A stretch of DNA of 64,000 nt from the NCBI GenBank assembly GCA_029260115.1, contig JAJDDW010000041.1, positions 1-64,000 on the forward strand, read 5' to 3'. The stretch is from Phycisphaerae bacterium (GTDB taxonomy: Bacteria > Planctomycetota > Phycisphaerae > UBA1845). A model generated the notes under the pieces. That model did no database searches, had not been told where the DNA came from, and saw only the letters and a program-made list of their open reading frames with translations. Made by a program: the position numbers and the translations under genes. This document shows, in pieces, positions 8,416-16,994 of this stretch (positions are counted from its first letter, which is position 1; each line of letters starts with the position of its first letter).

Positions 8416-10419
8416 CTATACAAACACGCGTCGATTGTAAACGACCCATTCTAGAAACAATATAGCCAGCAATGCCAAAAGTGCATATCGCCACGCCGGG
8501 CGATTTACCTCCACCGCTTGTGATGACACGTCAAGACTAGCTACTCCCAGCGTCAGTGTGCCCGCAGGTGCGATATTGCTTTCTTCCGGGTTAAACAAAT
8601 TGACAGCGAATTTATTCGCCCCCTCAAGGCTCGGCGAAATTTCATACACCCCGACCTGACGCGTTAAGGAATAATGCAACGTATCATACTGCCCCGTCTC
8701 GATTCGGTCCTGTCGTTGGTCCGGGCGCGTGACAACGACAGTTTGCGTATCGGCAGGGATGGGTAGCGATACCGGCTGCCCCGGTTCCAAACTGCGCCGA
8801 TTAGCCGCCGCCGCTGTACCGCTTAGATATTGTACCGCATTTTGCATGAAAATGACGAAATCCACACTCGTCGGCCAGAATGTGTTCATCATCAACTCAC
8901 CCGATTCATTTTCCGCGACCAAGCTAAAAGCACTAATCAAATACTGGTTCCCGCCCCGCGACAATTGCGCGAGAATCGCCGACTTAGGTCCATCGATGAT
9001 CGACACCGCTTCTGGCGGCCAGCTAATATTCAACCAACTCAGTACTTCTAGTGTTTCCGTTGCGACATGTCGCAGCAGCGGGTGCGTATCATCCCAGTCG
9101 AAAACAATTTGATTTTCCACCGAACCATCGATGGCTAAGCCCTCAATTTTAGGGATCGCCCCCCAAAAAAAGTAATTGCCCCGAGGCAGACGATCCGTCG
9201 AGTGTCGATCCATTATGACCACATCAAACTTACTGCGCTTATTATCTTCCAACTGATCCACCCGGGCTGATTCATACGCATCAGGTTGCATAATGGTTAA
9301 GTCGATAGCCATGGTCTCCAGCACCGGACGAAGGAAAAATCCTTTGTCCGTCACTAGCAATACCGAAACGTGTTGCGGCGGGTCAATCACTGTCCACGCA
9401 CGATCATCGGCGCTCAGGGCATCGTCCACCCGCAAAACAACCTCGACCACACCCCCGGCTGATTCAACCACATCGTCAAACGCGATGACACTTTGTGACG
9501 CCGACGCGTCGCTGCTCGGATCATCCCGGTATCCCGCTAGCGTGACCGATTTTACATCTACGCTCCGCTGGTCGACATACAATACAGCGTCAAATTTTAT
9601 ATCGTCCGGGCCATATTGCTGCACCTCAGCCGTGACCTGCAATATTTCCGGCCTCTCGTATTGTCGACGCACGCCCATGTTCATGATGCCAACGTTATCA
9701 GTTCTCTTTCCCACGCGCATCACTTCGATGCTGGAAATATCAAACTGCTGTAGCGCGATCTCTCGCGAGTCTTCAATGCACCCATCGGTAATAATATACA
9801 CTTTGTCTGGCGAAACCGGGCGTACTGGCGCGATGTCTGCCCCGGACTGCGATGTACCAATGATAATATTTTGCGCATGCGCCTCCGCTAGATTCACTGC
9901 CTCGGTCAATCGCGAAGCGCTTTGCGTTTGTCCGATGTCATCAATTTTCCGCTTGAGTGATTCATTGTCTAGATCGAAAGAGGCTACTACCGTCGCTCGG
10001 TCACTAAAAGCAATGACCATCGCCCTAGCCCCTTCCCCGAGATTGTCGATTTGCTTACGTGCTAAACGCTTGGCCTTCTCCAATCTGGTCTGCCCATCAG
10101 CTTCCATGACGCCCATCGACGCCGATTGATCAATAAGCAGGATCACCGAGTCGCGGTGTACCTGAGCCATTTCCATCATCGGCTTGCCCAAAGCAAGCGC
10201 CGCTAAAATCAAAATGAGCAATTGCAATATGAGCAACAAACTGCTGCGCAATCGCTGAAACGGAGAGTTGACTTGCAAGTCCTCCACCGCCTTCCGCCAC
10301 AATAGCGTAGACGGAACCAAGCGCACCTCGCGCTTGAGCTTAAGAAAGTAGAGCGCGGCCAGCGGCGGAATTGTAACCCCCGCGGCAATGGCCATTGCTG
10401 TCGGATTTAGAAAATCCAA
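8416..10419 (-). CDS. BatA-type VWA membrane protein
   Basis: 667 residues. The N-terminus (MDFLNPTAMAIAAG, helices at about 7-26 and 58-80) matches the aerotolerance/BatA N-terminal region. It is followed by a von Willebrand A domain whose MIDAS DxSxS is intact (D97, S99, S101). A long beta-rich extracytoplasmic region comes next, and a final helix (WRYALLALLAILFLEWVVYN) lies next to the C-terminus. The start codon is TTG at 10419, supported by GGAG eight bases before it. No alternative in-frame ATG fits. With the DUF58 and MoxR genes immediately upstream it forms the classical MoxR-DUF58-VWA module, thought to act in assembly or quality control of envelope proteins. Co-transcription is inferred from spacing. 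Confidence 0.88.
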   Translation of the reverse strand: MDFLNPTAMAIAAGVTIPPLAALYFLKLKREVRLVPSTLLWRKAVEDLQVNSPFQRLRSSLLLILQLLILILAALALGKPMMEMAQVHRDSVILLIDQSASMGVMEADGQTRLEKAKRLARKQIDNLGEGARAMVIAFSDRATVVASFDLDNESLKRKIDDIGQTQSASRLTEAVNLAEAHAQNIIIGTSQSGADIAPVRPVSPDKVYIITDGCIEDSREIALQQFDISSIEVMRVGKRTDNVGIMNMGVRRQYERPEILQVTAEVQQYGPDDIKFDAVLYVDQRSVDVKSVTLAGYRDDPSSDASASQSVIAFDDVVESAGGVVEVVLRVDDALSADDRAWTVIDPPQHVSVLLVTDKGFFLRPVLETMAIDLTIMQPDAYESARVDQLEDNKRSKFDVVIMDRHSTDRLPRGNYFFWGAIPKIEGLAIDGSVENQIVFDWDDTHPLLRHVATETLEVLSWLNISWPPEAVSIIDGPKSAILAQLSRGGNQYLISAFSLVAENESGELMMNTFWPTSVDFVIFMQNAVQYLSGTAAAANRRSLEPGQPVSLPIPADTQTVVVTRPDQRQDRIETGQYDTLHYSLTRQVGVYEISPSLEGANKFAVNLFNPEESNIAPAGTLTLGVASLDVSSQAVEVNRPAWRYALLALLAILFLEWVVYNRRVFV

Positions 10420-10470
10420 TGAAACATCTCCAAGTCTACTTCTCTTGTCATCGTGATAACCGTTGCAACA

Positions 10471-11370
10471 TTATTTGATTAAACCTCGACGCCTGAAATA
10501 CGACGTAATGATTTGATCAAACGGAACATCCGTTCCCGTAAACAAATAGCTCGCGCCCCGACGATTACAATAATCTTTCAGTTGATGGCAGTAGGCTTCC
10601 AAGTTTCGTTTATATCGCGAGATCAACGCACGGCTTATCGTCACCTCAGCAGCGTCGTCATCTTCAACATCCATAAGCCGTAAATCACCGGCTAATCGCG
10701 GCTCGATTTCTTCGGGCGACAAAATCTGTATCGCATATAAATCGTACTTTCGGCCCAACATGTATTTCAACCCTTGTTCGTAACCGCTCTTCTCAAAAAA
10801 GTCGCTGAGCAACAGCACGATACCTTGCTGCGGGTGTCGAATGGAAAATTGTTTACAAGCTAGGGGCAAATTGCTCTTGCCTTCACAAGTTACCCGATCT
10901 AGAAATTCAACCACCTTAAACATTGTGCGCCGCCCGCGCACGCCAACAATTTCATCTTGCAGGCCATCGGCATACGTATACAAGCTTACCCGGTCGAAGT
11001 TAACCAGCCCGATATACGCCATCGCCGCGGCGATTCTGCGCGCGTACATCGATTTGCCAGGCTCACCCCAATCCATACTTTTAGACACATCGATGAGAAT
11101 ACTGATATGTAAATCTTCTTCTTCCAAAAATAGCTTGATGAACAGCTTTTCCAAGCGGGCATAAATGTTCCAATCGAGAAAACGCAAATCGTCGCCAATG
11201 ACATAGCTACGATGATCGGCAAACTCGACGGACTCCCCTTTCCGTTTGCTGATGCGCTCACCACGAAGCTTTCCCGCGAAGATTTTCCGACTCACCAACG
11301 CAAGCTGATCAAGCTTGGTCATGAACTCCGGTGTGAGTAGCTCTTGATATTTTTCTTGCGTTAAAGCCAT
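10471..11370 (-). CDS. DUF58 domain protein of the MoxR/Bat module
   Basis: 299 residues from the ATG at 11370 (MALTQEKYQELL). An in-frame TTG three codons earlier is possible but less likely. The DUF58 hallmark (SYVIGDDLRFLDWNIYAR, about 55-72) precedes a VWA-like fold with the metal-site sequence DVSKSM at 94-99. The protein is soluble, ending FRRRGLIK. DUF58 proteins are regularly encoded next to MoxR AAA ATPases and VWA membrane proteins, as here: MoxR is 93 bases upstream and BatA-like 51 bases downstream. It probably acts as an adaptor or substrate-handling partner of the MoxR ring. Confidence 0.9.
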   Translation of the reverse strand: MALTQEKYQELLTPEFMTKLDQLALVSRKIFAGKLRGERISKRKGESVEFADHRSYVIGDDLRFLDWNIYARLEKLFIKLFLEEEDLHISILIDVSKSMDWGEPGKSMYARRIAAAMAYIGLVNFDRVSLYTYADGLQDEIVGVRGRRTMFKVVEFLDRVTCEGKSNLPLACKQFSIRHPQQGIVLLLSDFFEKSGYEQGLKYMLGRKYDLYAIQILSPEEIEPRLAGDLRLMDVEDDDAAEVTISRALISRYKRNLEAYCHQLKDYCNRRGASYLFTGTDVPFDQIITSYFRRRGLIK

Positions 11371-11463
11371 AAAAACCAAACTTCGTACGATTAGGTATCA
11401 GTAAATAAAACTTTACATCTTATACAGCAACAAAGCGTATCCAAAATATACCCTGACCGTAAT

Positions 11464-12483
11464 TTATGCCGCCGCCTCTGACATGGTTGGCGTTTTATCG
11501 ATCATCTCTTTAAGAACGTCGTCCGTGCTAATGCCTTCCGCTTCACCTTCAAAGTTCAGCAACACCCGGTGGCGCATGGCAGGCAAAAAAATCCGTTGCA
11601 CATCGCTGAAACTCGTATTGAATCTTCCATCCAAAAGCGCATGAAGCTTAGCGCCCAATGTTAAAGTCTGCGCCGCTCTCGGACTAACACCCCAGCGTAC
11701 ATATTTATTCGTGACATCGACCGCAAAAGGTCCGCCAGGATGCGAGGCCATCGATGCCCGCACAGCGTAGTCCTGTACATGCGGAGCCATCACCACGCGA
11801 CGCACAAGTTGCTGGGCGCCAACAATATCTTCGCCACTCATCACTTTATTAATCTCAGGCTGATAACCCGCCGTCGTGCGGTCGAGAATCGTTTTGATCT
11901 CATCCTTGCTCGAATAATTGACCACCAGCTTAAACATAAAGCGATCCAACTGCGCCTCCGGTAAGGGATAGGTGCCTTCTTGCTCGATAGGATTTTGTGT
12001 AGCCATGACAAAGAATGGTTCTTCAAGCTTGTGTCGCACCCCACCCACCGTGACCGAATGCTCTTGCATCGCTTCAAGCATCGCGCTCTGCGTTTTCGGC
12101 GTAGCCCGGTTAATTTCATCCGCCAGCAAAATCTGCGTAAACAATGGCCCTTTCTGAAACTCAAAGGCCCGCTTACCAGTCGACCTATCTTCGGCGATAA
12201 TCGTCGTGCCAATAATGTCCGCCGGCATGAGGTCCGGTGTAAATTGAATACGCGAGAATTTCAAATCAACGGCCTGCGATAAGGTGCGAATGAGATAAGT
12301 TTTACCCAACCCCGGCACACCCTCCAGTAGTACATGCCCGCCCGTAAACAACGCGGTCAACACCCCATCCACAACCTCATTATGCCCAACGATAGCCTTA
12401 CCGATTTCATCGCGCAGCGCTTGAAACTTATGGCGTAACTCTTCAGTTGCTTTTTCTACCGCCGGATCAATCTTTGAACTCAT
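11464..12483 (-). CDS. MoxR-family AAA+ ATPase
   Basis: 339 residues, counting from the ATG at 12483, which is preceded by GGGAG with six-base spacing. A start eight codons further upstream (12507) lacks a comparable site. Walker A is GVPGLGKT at 55-62, Walker B ILLADEIN (D122, E123), and sensor and arginine-finger regions of the AAA_3/MoxR type follow (FVMATQNPIEQEGTYPLPEAQLDRF, quoted in part). MoxR ATPases work as chaperone-like remodelling rings with VWA-domain partners; three such partners are encoded around it. The protein has no membrane segment, so it acts from the cytoplasmic side. Confidence 0.94.
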   Translation of the reverse strand: MSSKIDPAVEKATEELRHKFQALRDEIGKAIVGHNEVVDGVLTALFTGGHVLLEGVPGLGKTYLIRTLSQAVDLKFSRIQFTPDLMPADIIGTTIIAEDRSTGKRAFEFQKGPLFTQILLADEINRATPKTQSAMLEAMQEHSVTVGGVRHKLEEPFFVMATQNPIEQEGTYPLPEAQLDRFMFKLVVNYSSKDEIKTILDRTTAGYQPEINKVMSGEDIVGAQQLVRRVVMAPHVQDYAVRASMASHPGGPFAVDVTNKYVRWGVSPRAAQTLTLGAKLHALLDGRFNTSFSDVQRIFLPAMRHRVLLNFEGEAEGISTDDVLKEMIDKTPTMSEAAA

Positions 12484-12618
12484 CTTTGTCTCCCATACGA
12501 TTTTCAAATCGCTCGCGCCAGCTACGCAGCCGTCATGTATTTACTGGACATTTTATCTACCTGGTCGCCAAAATAGTTTGCTGGTCGTTTGGGCACAACG
12601 CTTAGCCGCGACCACCAA

Positions 12619-15600
12619 TCAATCCTTTTTATCCTCATCCATATCGCGCCGCGCCCGCCGTTTAGCCCGCAATAATCGAGACGTGGCGTCTTCATTGTCT
12701 ACATTCTCCGAGGCCTTCTTATCGCCACGAGGTGCATCTTTTTCTTTGTCGTTCGTAGCGCCGCCTAACGAATCGGTCAAGCTGACCCCCTTAGACTTGT
12801 CAGCGCGTTCCTCACGTCGGCTACCCTCAACATCAAATTTTTGCTGGGCATCACCATCTGACAATTGAAGAGATTCATCAGTCTCATACAACGGCGTTTT
12901 ATAAACTGACTCAGTTTGCTGGTCATCCTTGGCCCGATTGCGTGAACTCTTGAGTTGACCCAGCGAAGCCTCACTTCTTTGACCGGTCGACGCCAGCGCC
13001 GTCACGCCATGAGTCAGATAATTATAAAATGGACCAATATGGCGAAAACGTACCGCCCAGCCGACCAACTCTGCCACGACAAAAGCCCCGAACAAATGGC
13101 TCCAGCTTGCATAGCGAAAATCCATACCAAACAGCAAAACGATTAGCACCACAAACTCAACAGCTATGGAGAATGCCAACCAGCTTGCCAATCGCCGCAC
13201 GGAAACATCGAGCAAAAATATGGGCAACAATAGCCACGCTAGCGCCCAATCCCACGCAGGCCTTTTTGATTCGCTCGGCGGTAAATCATGCTTAAAAACG
13301 CCCGCCTCTTCAGGAATTTCATTTAGCCAGCGTCCGTTCGTAATCTCCGACACTTGGCGAAGCATGGCCTCGTTCGGCATCAAGTCACGATATTCGGGAG
13401 AGAAGGGCACGGAGACGCCTGTTCTCAGCGTGCCCAAATATTTTTCGTTATGACGAATTTGCACATTAGCCAAATACTGCCCAGCCTGGTCAACAGGAAC
13501 GGAAGCCTCATACTTCCCCGGCCCGGTCTGCACAAATTTTACGGGCAATGTTACGCTGCTGGGATTTACCACCCGCGTCGTTAACTGCAAGTTGTTTAAA
13601 TAGCTCGCATCCTTATCCAAAGCATCGATGACAATGCGCGCCGTGTCGCCATCGATACGCGTATAGGTATCAAAGTTAGCGGGCAAATCCTGACGCATCG
13701 TCCACCTCACAACCTGGGCCCAGAATTTGGCGAACTTAGACCAACTGGTCCATTGCCCACCCCAAACTTCCCACTGCCCACTCGTAAACGCGACCGTCTT
13801 GCCAAGCTCATATTGCCAGTGTGCTAGTACCGGGTCTTCACCATCGTCGGTGGGTCTGATCAGTGGAATGATGACGTTGGGATTATCTTTGGGAGAGGTT
13901 AAAACCATGCCCCCTAGCTGAGGCAAATCACCAACATCAACACCAGCTATGAGTTCACTATGTGCGTCAAGCACGCTAGGCATGAATGGTTCGTCGATAA
14001 TCAAAGGCCGTTTGATGACTTTCGATTCTTTCGAAAAAATCTGAGGAAGCTGCTTAGGGTTTCGCGCAGGGTAAAATTTTCCATTAGTTTTCTTCGCGAT
14101 GTCATTCAACGTGGATTGCATCACATGTCCACCCCAGCCGATCGCAATGGTACTAACCGTAATTTTATTTCGAACAAAATCTTGAACGAGTGCATTGGAT
14201 GGGGCTGCAGCGTCGCCGTCACTCAGAATAATAACATGTTTTTGAGCCGCATCTTTGCCTCGACCAACCGTCAACTCGCGCAAGGCCATTTTCATCGTAG
14301 CCCCAAAATCGGGCATATCACCAATCTGCATACGATCAATTTTAGCTTTGACTGCCGCTTTGTTCGTGGCCAGATCTAGCGGCACTTCCCAGTTTTCTCC
14401 GCCTGGAGAATATGTGTAAGCCAAGACGCCAACATAATCTTGCGAGCTAACCGTGTCGACGCTGCGCTTAGCCATCTCCTTACCCCAGTAATTGCCTCGA
14501 GGAATTTCGCACGAATGGGAAATGATAACCAACGCACCGCGTGGATTGACCCGTTTGTGTTTGATCTCAAATGATACCGGCATAATTTCAGCGACCGGGC
14601 TACCAATCCAACCGCCCGCCCCAAAACTCTCATCGCCGCCGAGCATAATCAGCCCGCTGCCCATATCCTTCACATAAGTCACCAGATCGCGCTGCTGGTC
14701 ATCTGTAAAATTCGACGCCGATAAGTTCGACAAGATAATCGACGTATAGCTAACCATCTGCAACAAATCAAACTGGCCAAGCTCTGCCACATCTCGAAGC
14801 TCAACCCCCACGCCTTCACTCTCCAAAGCAGCGGCGAGCACACTATCCGAGTCGGCATTTGAAGTAATAAGTAACACCCGCGATGGCCCGGATACAAACG
14901 TGAAGGCACTGGCCGAATTATTCAATGCGATCGTATCTTGCGATTCATCGTCAGGTCGAAATACCGCCTCAAAAGTCTGCGCCCCAGTCGTCTGCACCGG
15001 CATGGTTATGACAAACGTATTATCACCCTTTTGAAGTGATAACGCTGTACTTTCCTTTGGTAGTGTCAGTAGCTGACCATTAACATATAGCAAAAGCGTA
15101 CCAGTGGTCGCCCGGTCCGTATGCACGACCATACGCACGGGCACCTGCTCACCCTTCTGGGCATGTGTCGGCGCGATGACACGCTCGAAATAAACTTCGT
15201 TTTGATGTTTATAGTGAAGTGGAACCACGTCAACAGGAATGCCGTCCGCTGCCGCTCGCCGCGCTTCTTCCAGCAAATTTCCCATGTTGTCGTTTCCGTC
15301 AGACAATAGCACAATGCGCTTCGCCGTATCATGCGGAAAAATCGCCATAGCCAGCCGCAACGCAGCCGCCACATCGGTACGATCCGTACCCTGCATAATC
15401 GGAAAACGTCCCGGCGGAATGACATAGCCACCCTTCAATGGTTGCTGCTCGAGAAACGCATGTCGGGCAAAATCGATGACACCCACGCGGTCGTCCGCAG
15501 AAATATTTTTGGACGCCTCCCGCATGAAATGTTCCTGCTCGTCCTGCATCGCCTGAACACTGTGCGATCGATCCATCAGGAAAATAACCGTGAGATCATC

Positions 15601-15810
15601 ATTTCGCTGCACGCGCTGCAGACCAGCTAAGCAGCACGCGAGCACAATCACCAATGCGCTGCGCAGCAACAGCGCCGCATATCGCCGAACCGGATCAAGA
15701 CCAGCCAGACTTCGCCTCGACGTCACGATCAACAGCGGTACTAGCAAGCACAGCCAAAGCCAGACTGGCTCGTCAAACTCAATCGGTAATGCCAAGGCAA
15801 GTAAGATCAT
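12619..15810 (-). CDS. Giant membrane protein with two VWA domains and a GATase-like domain
   Basis: 1063 residues. Two N-terminal helices (about 2-30 and 48-65) precede VWA domain 1 with an intact MIDAS (D80-x-S82-x-S84). Next come a beta-rich part and a glutamine-amidotransferase-like fold (VLLITSNADSDSVLAAALE and later GGDESFGAGGW). A second VWA-like domain has the MIDAS position reading VIISHSCE, so the metal-site aspartate is missing. A beta-sandwich region, two more helices (about 845-900) and a highly charged Lys/Asp/Glu tail end the protein. The start overlaps the stop of the upstream NHL gene (ATGA). Such VWA-GATase proteins accompany MoxR/BatA modules in several phyla. The second VWA is probably structural, not metal-binding. 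Confidence 0.85.
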   Translation of the reverse strand: MILLALALPIEFDEPVWLWLCLLVPLLIVTSRRSLAGLDPVRRYAALLLRSALVIVLACCLAGLQRVQRNDDLTVIFLMDRSHSVQAMQDEQEHFMREASKNISADDRVGVIDFARHAFLEQQPLKGGYVIPPGRFPIMQGTDRTDVAAALRLAMAIFPHDTAKRIVLLSDGNDNMGNLLEEARRAAADGIPVDVVPLHYKHQNEVYFERVIAPTHAQKGEQVPVRMVVHTDRATTGTLLLYVNGQLLTLPKESTALSLQKGDNTFVITMPVQTTGAQTFEAVFRPDDESQDTIALNNSASAFTFVSGPSRVLLITSNADSDSVLAAALESEGVGVELRDVAELGQFDLLQMVSYTSIILSNLSASNFTDDQQRDLVTYVKDMGSGLIMLGGDESFGAGGWIGSPVAEIMPVSFEIKHKRVNPRGALVIISHSCEIPRGNYWGKEMAKRSVDTVSSQDYVGVLAYTYSPGGENWEVPLDLATNKAAVKAKIDRMQIGDMPDFGATMKMALRELTVGRGKDAAQKHVIILSDGDAAAPSNALVQDFVRNKITVSTIAIGWGGHVMQSTLNDIAKKTNGKFYPARNPKQLPQIFSKESKVIKRPLIIDEPFMPSVLDAHSELIAGVDVGDLPQLGGMVLTSPKDNPNVIIPLIRPTDDGEDPVLAHWQYELGKTVAFTSGQWEVWGGQWTSWSKFAKFWAQVVRWTMRQDLPANFDTYTRIDGDTARIVIDALDKDASYLNNLQLTTRVVNPSSVTLPVKFVQTGPGKYEASVPVDQAGQYLANVQIRHNEKYLGTLRTGVSVPFSPEYRDLMPNEAMLRQVSEITNGRWLNEIPEEAGVFKHDLPPSESKRPAWDWALAWLLLPIFLLDVSVRRLASWLAFSIAVEFVVLIVLLFGMDFRYASWSHLFGAFVVAELVGWAVRFRHIGPFYNYLTHGVTALASTGQRSEASLGQLKSSRNRAKDDQQTESVYKTPLYETDESLQLSDGDAQQKFDVEGSRREERADKSKGVSLTDSLGGATNDKEKDAPRGDKKASENVDNEDATSRLLRAKRRARRDMDEDKKD

Positions 15811-16736
15811 GGCCGAATTATTTGCACCCTACTATTCATTGAATCAACCACATACACGCTATTATCCGCGCCAAAGGCCGCGCCCCACGGGCCAGATAAT
15901 TCTCCCAGCTCTCGGCCGCTACTCCCCCACGACTTAATGCTTTTGCCCTCCGGTGATAACCAATGCAAACGGTCTCCGCCATATTCGCAAACCAAAACCG
16001 TACCATCGTCACGAATGTCTATATCATACGGATAACGAAACTCGTCCAAGCCTCGCCCACGATGCCCAATCGCGTCAATCACTTTACCGTCAAGCGTGAA
16101 CCGGACAATACGGTGATTGCATGCGTCCGCGACCCAAAGAATTCCCGCTCGATCGATGGCTAGCGCTGCAGGCCGATTCAAACGCTTCCCCAAAACTTCA
16201 GACTCGCCAAACGCCTTCACAAACTCAAAGTCCGGCGACCATTTAGTAATTCTATCGTTACCGTTATATTCGCTCACGTAAATAAAGCCATCGTCATCGA
16301 TAGCCACATCGGTCGGTAACTGGAATTCACCATCACCATCCCCATTCGTCCCGAATTGCCCGACGAGCTTACCCTCAGGATCAAAAACAAGTATGCGGTG
16401 ATAATGCGTATCCGCTACAAAAATTCGGCCGTCGTTGTGAACCGTAAGCCCTACAGGCTTCCCTTTGGTCGTTTCTGGCATGCTCCAAGAAAACAAAAAA
16501 TCACCCTCTGGATTAAACCGTTGGACTCGACCAGCTTTATCTACGACCAAGATCGCCCCATTATTTTCTACGCTAATAGCCCGCGGATAATTGAATAGCC
16601 CCGAAGCCAGTCCGACACCACCAAACGAACCGATCACGCCATTTCCAGTCAGCGCAGGGCGATCACACGAAAGTGCCAATGAAATGACACAAATAAATCC
16701 GGCCAACATGAGCTTGTGTGCTGTCATAAGATACAT
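15807..16736 (-). CDS. NHL-repeat lipoprotein
   Basis: 309 residues from the ATG at 16736; a start at 16727 or 16820 is also possible and no site has a good Shine-Dalgarno. The hydrophobic N-terminus ends in LALSC-DRP, a lipobox, so the mature protein starts at that cysteine and is lipid-anchored outside the cytoplasmic membrane. The rest is a six-bladed beta-propeller of NHL repeats, each with the FNYPRAISV / FQLPTDVAID / LNRPAALAID pattern and interblade D/N-G turns. NHL propellers mediate protein or glycan binding. The gene is coupled to the giant VWA protein by an ATGA overlap, which suggests the two products work together at the envelope. Confidence 0.86.
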   Translation of the reverse strand: MYLMTAHKLMLAGFICVISLALSCDRPALTGNGVIGSFGGVGLASGLFNYPRAISVENNGAILVVDKAGRVQRFNPEGDFLFSWSMPETTKGKPVGLTVHNDGRIFVADTHYHRILVFDPEGKLVGQFGTNGDGDGEFQLPTDVAIDDDGFIYVSEYNGNDRITKWSPDFEFVKAFGESEVLGKRLNRPAALAIDRAGILWVADACNHRIVRFTLDGKVIDAIGHRGRGLDEFRYPYDIDIRDDGTVLVCEYGGDRLHWLSPEGKSIKSWGSSGRELGELSGPWGAAFGADNSVYVVDSMNSRVQIIRP

Positions 16737-16888
16737 AGATGATAGGCACAAACACGCCTGGCGTCGAGTAGCATACTCTGGTCTGCGCCGAGCCGCATGC
16801 TTCAGCTTGCGCGGAGTCAAGAACGGTAAGAGCGATCAAATAGGTATGAAGCCATTCGGAGATTTATTCATAGAAAGTAACAAAATCT

Positions 16889-16969
16889 GTCATTCCCGTG
16901 CAGGTGCGAATCCAGTGTACCCACTTGCGCATCGTAACGAAGCTAGATGCTCTCCTGCGTGGAAATGAC
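16889..16969. repeat. MITE-like element with imperfect terminal inverted repeats
   Basis: An 81-base non-coding element starts GTCATTCCCGTGCAGG and ends with CCTGCGTGGAAATGAC, which are imperfect inverted repeats of each other. The left arm is itself ATTCCC-N8-GCGAAT, resembling the widespread ATTCCC-N8-GGGAAT dispersed repeats. It lies 26 bases beyond the stop codon of the coiled-coil gene and may act as its transcript end. Confidence 0.55.
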
Positions 16970-16994
16970 AAAAAAATCGTTGTACGCTAGCGCG

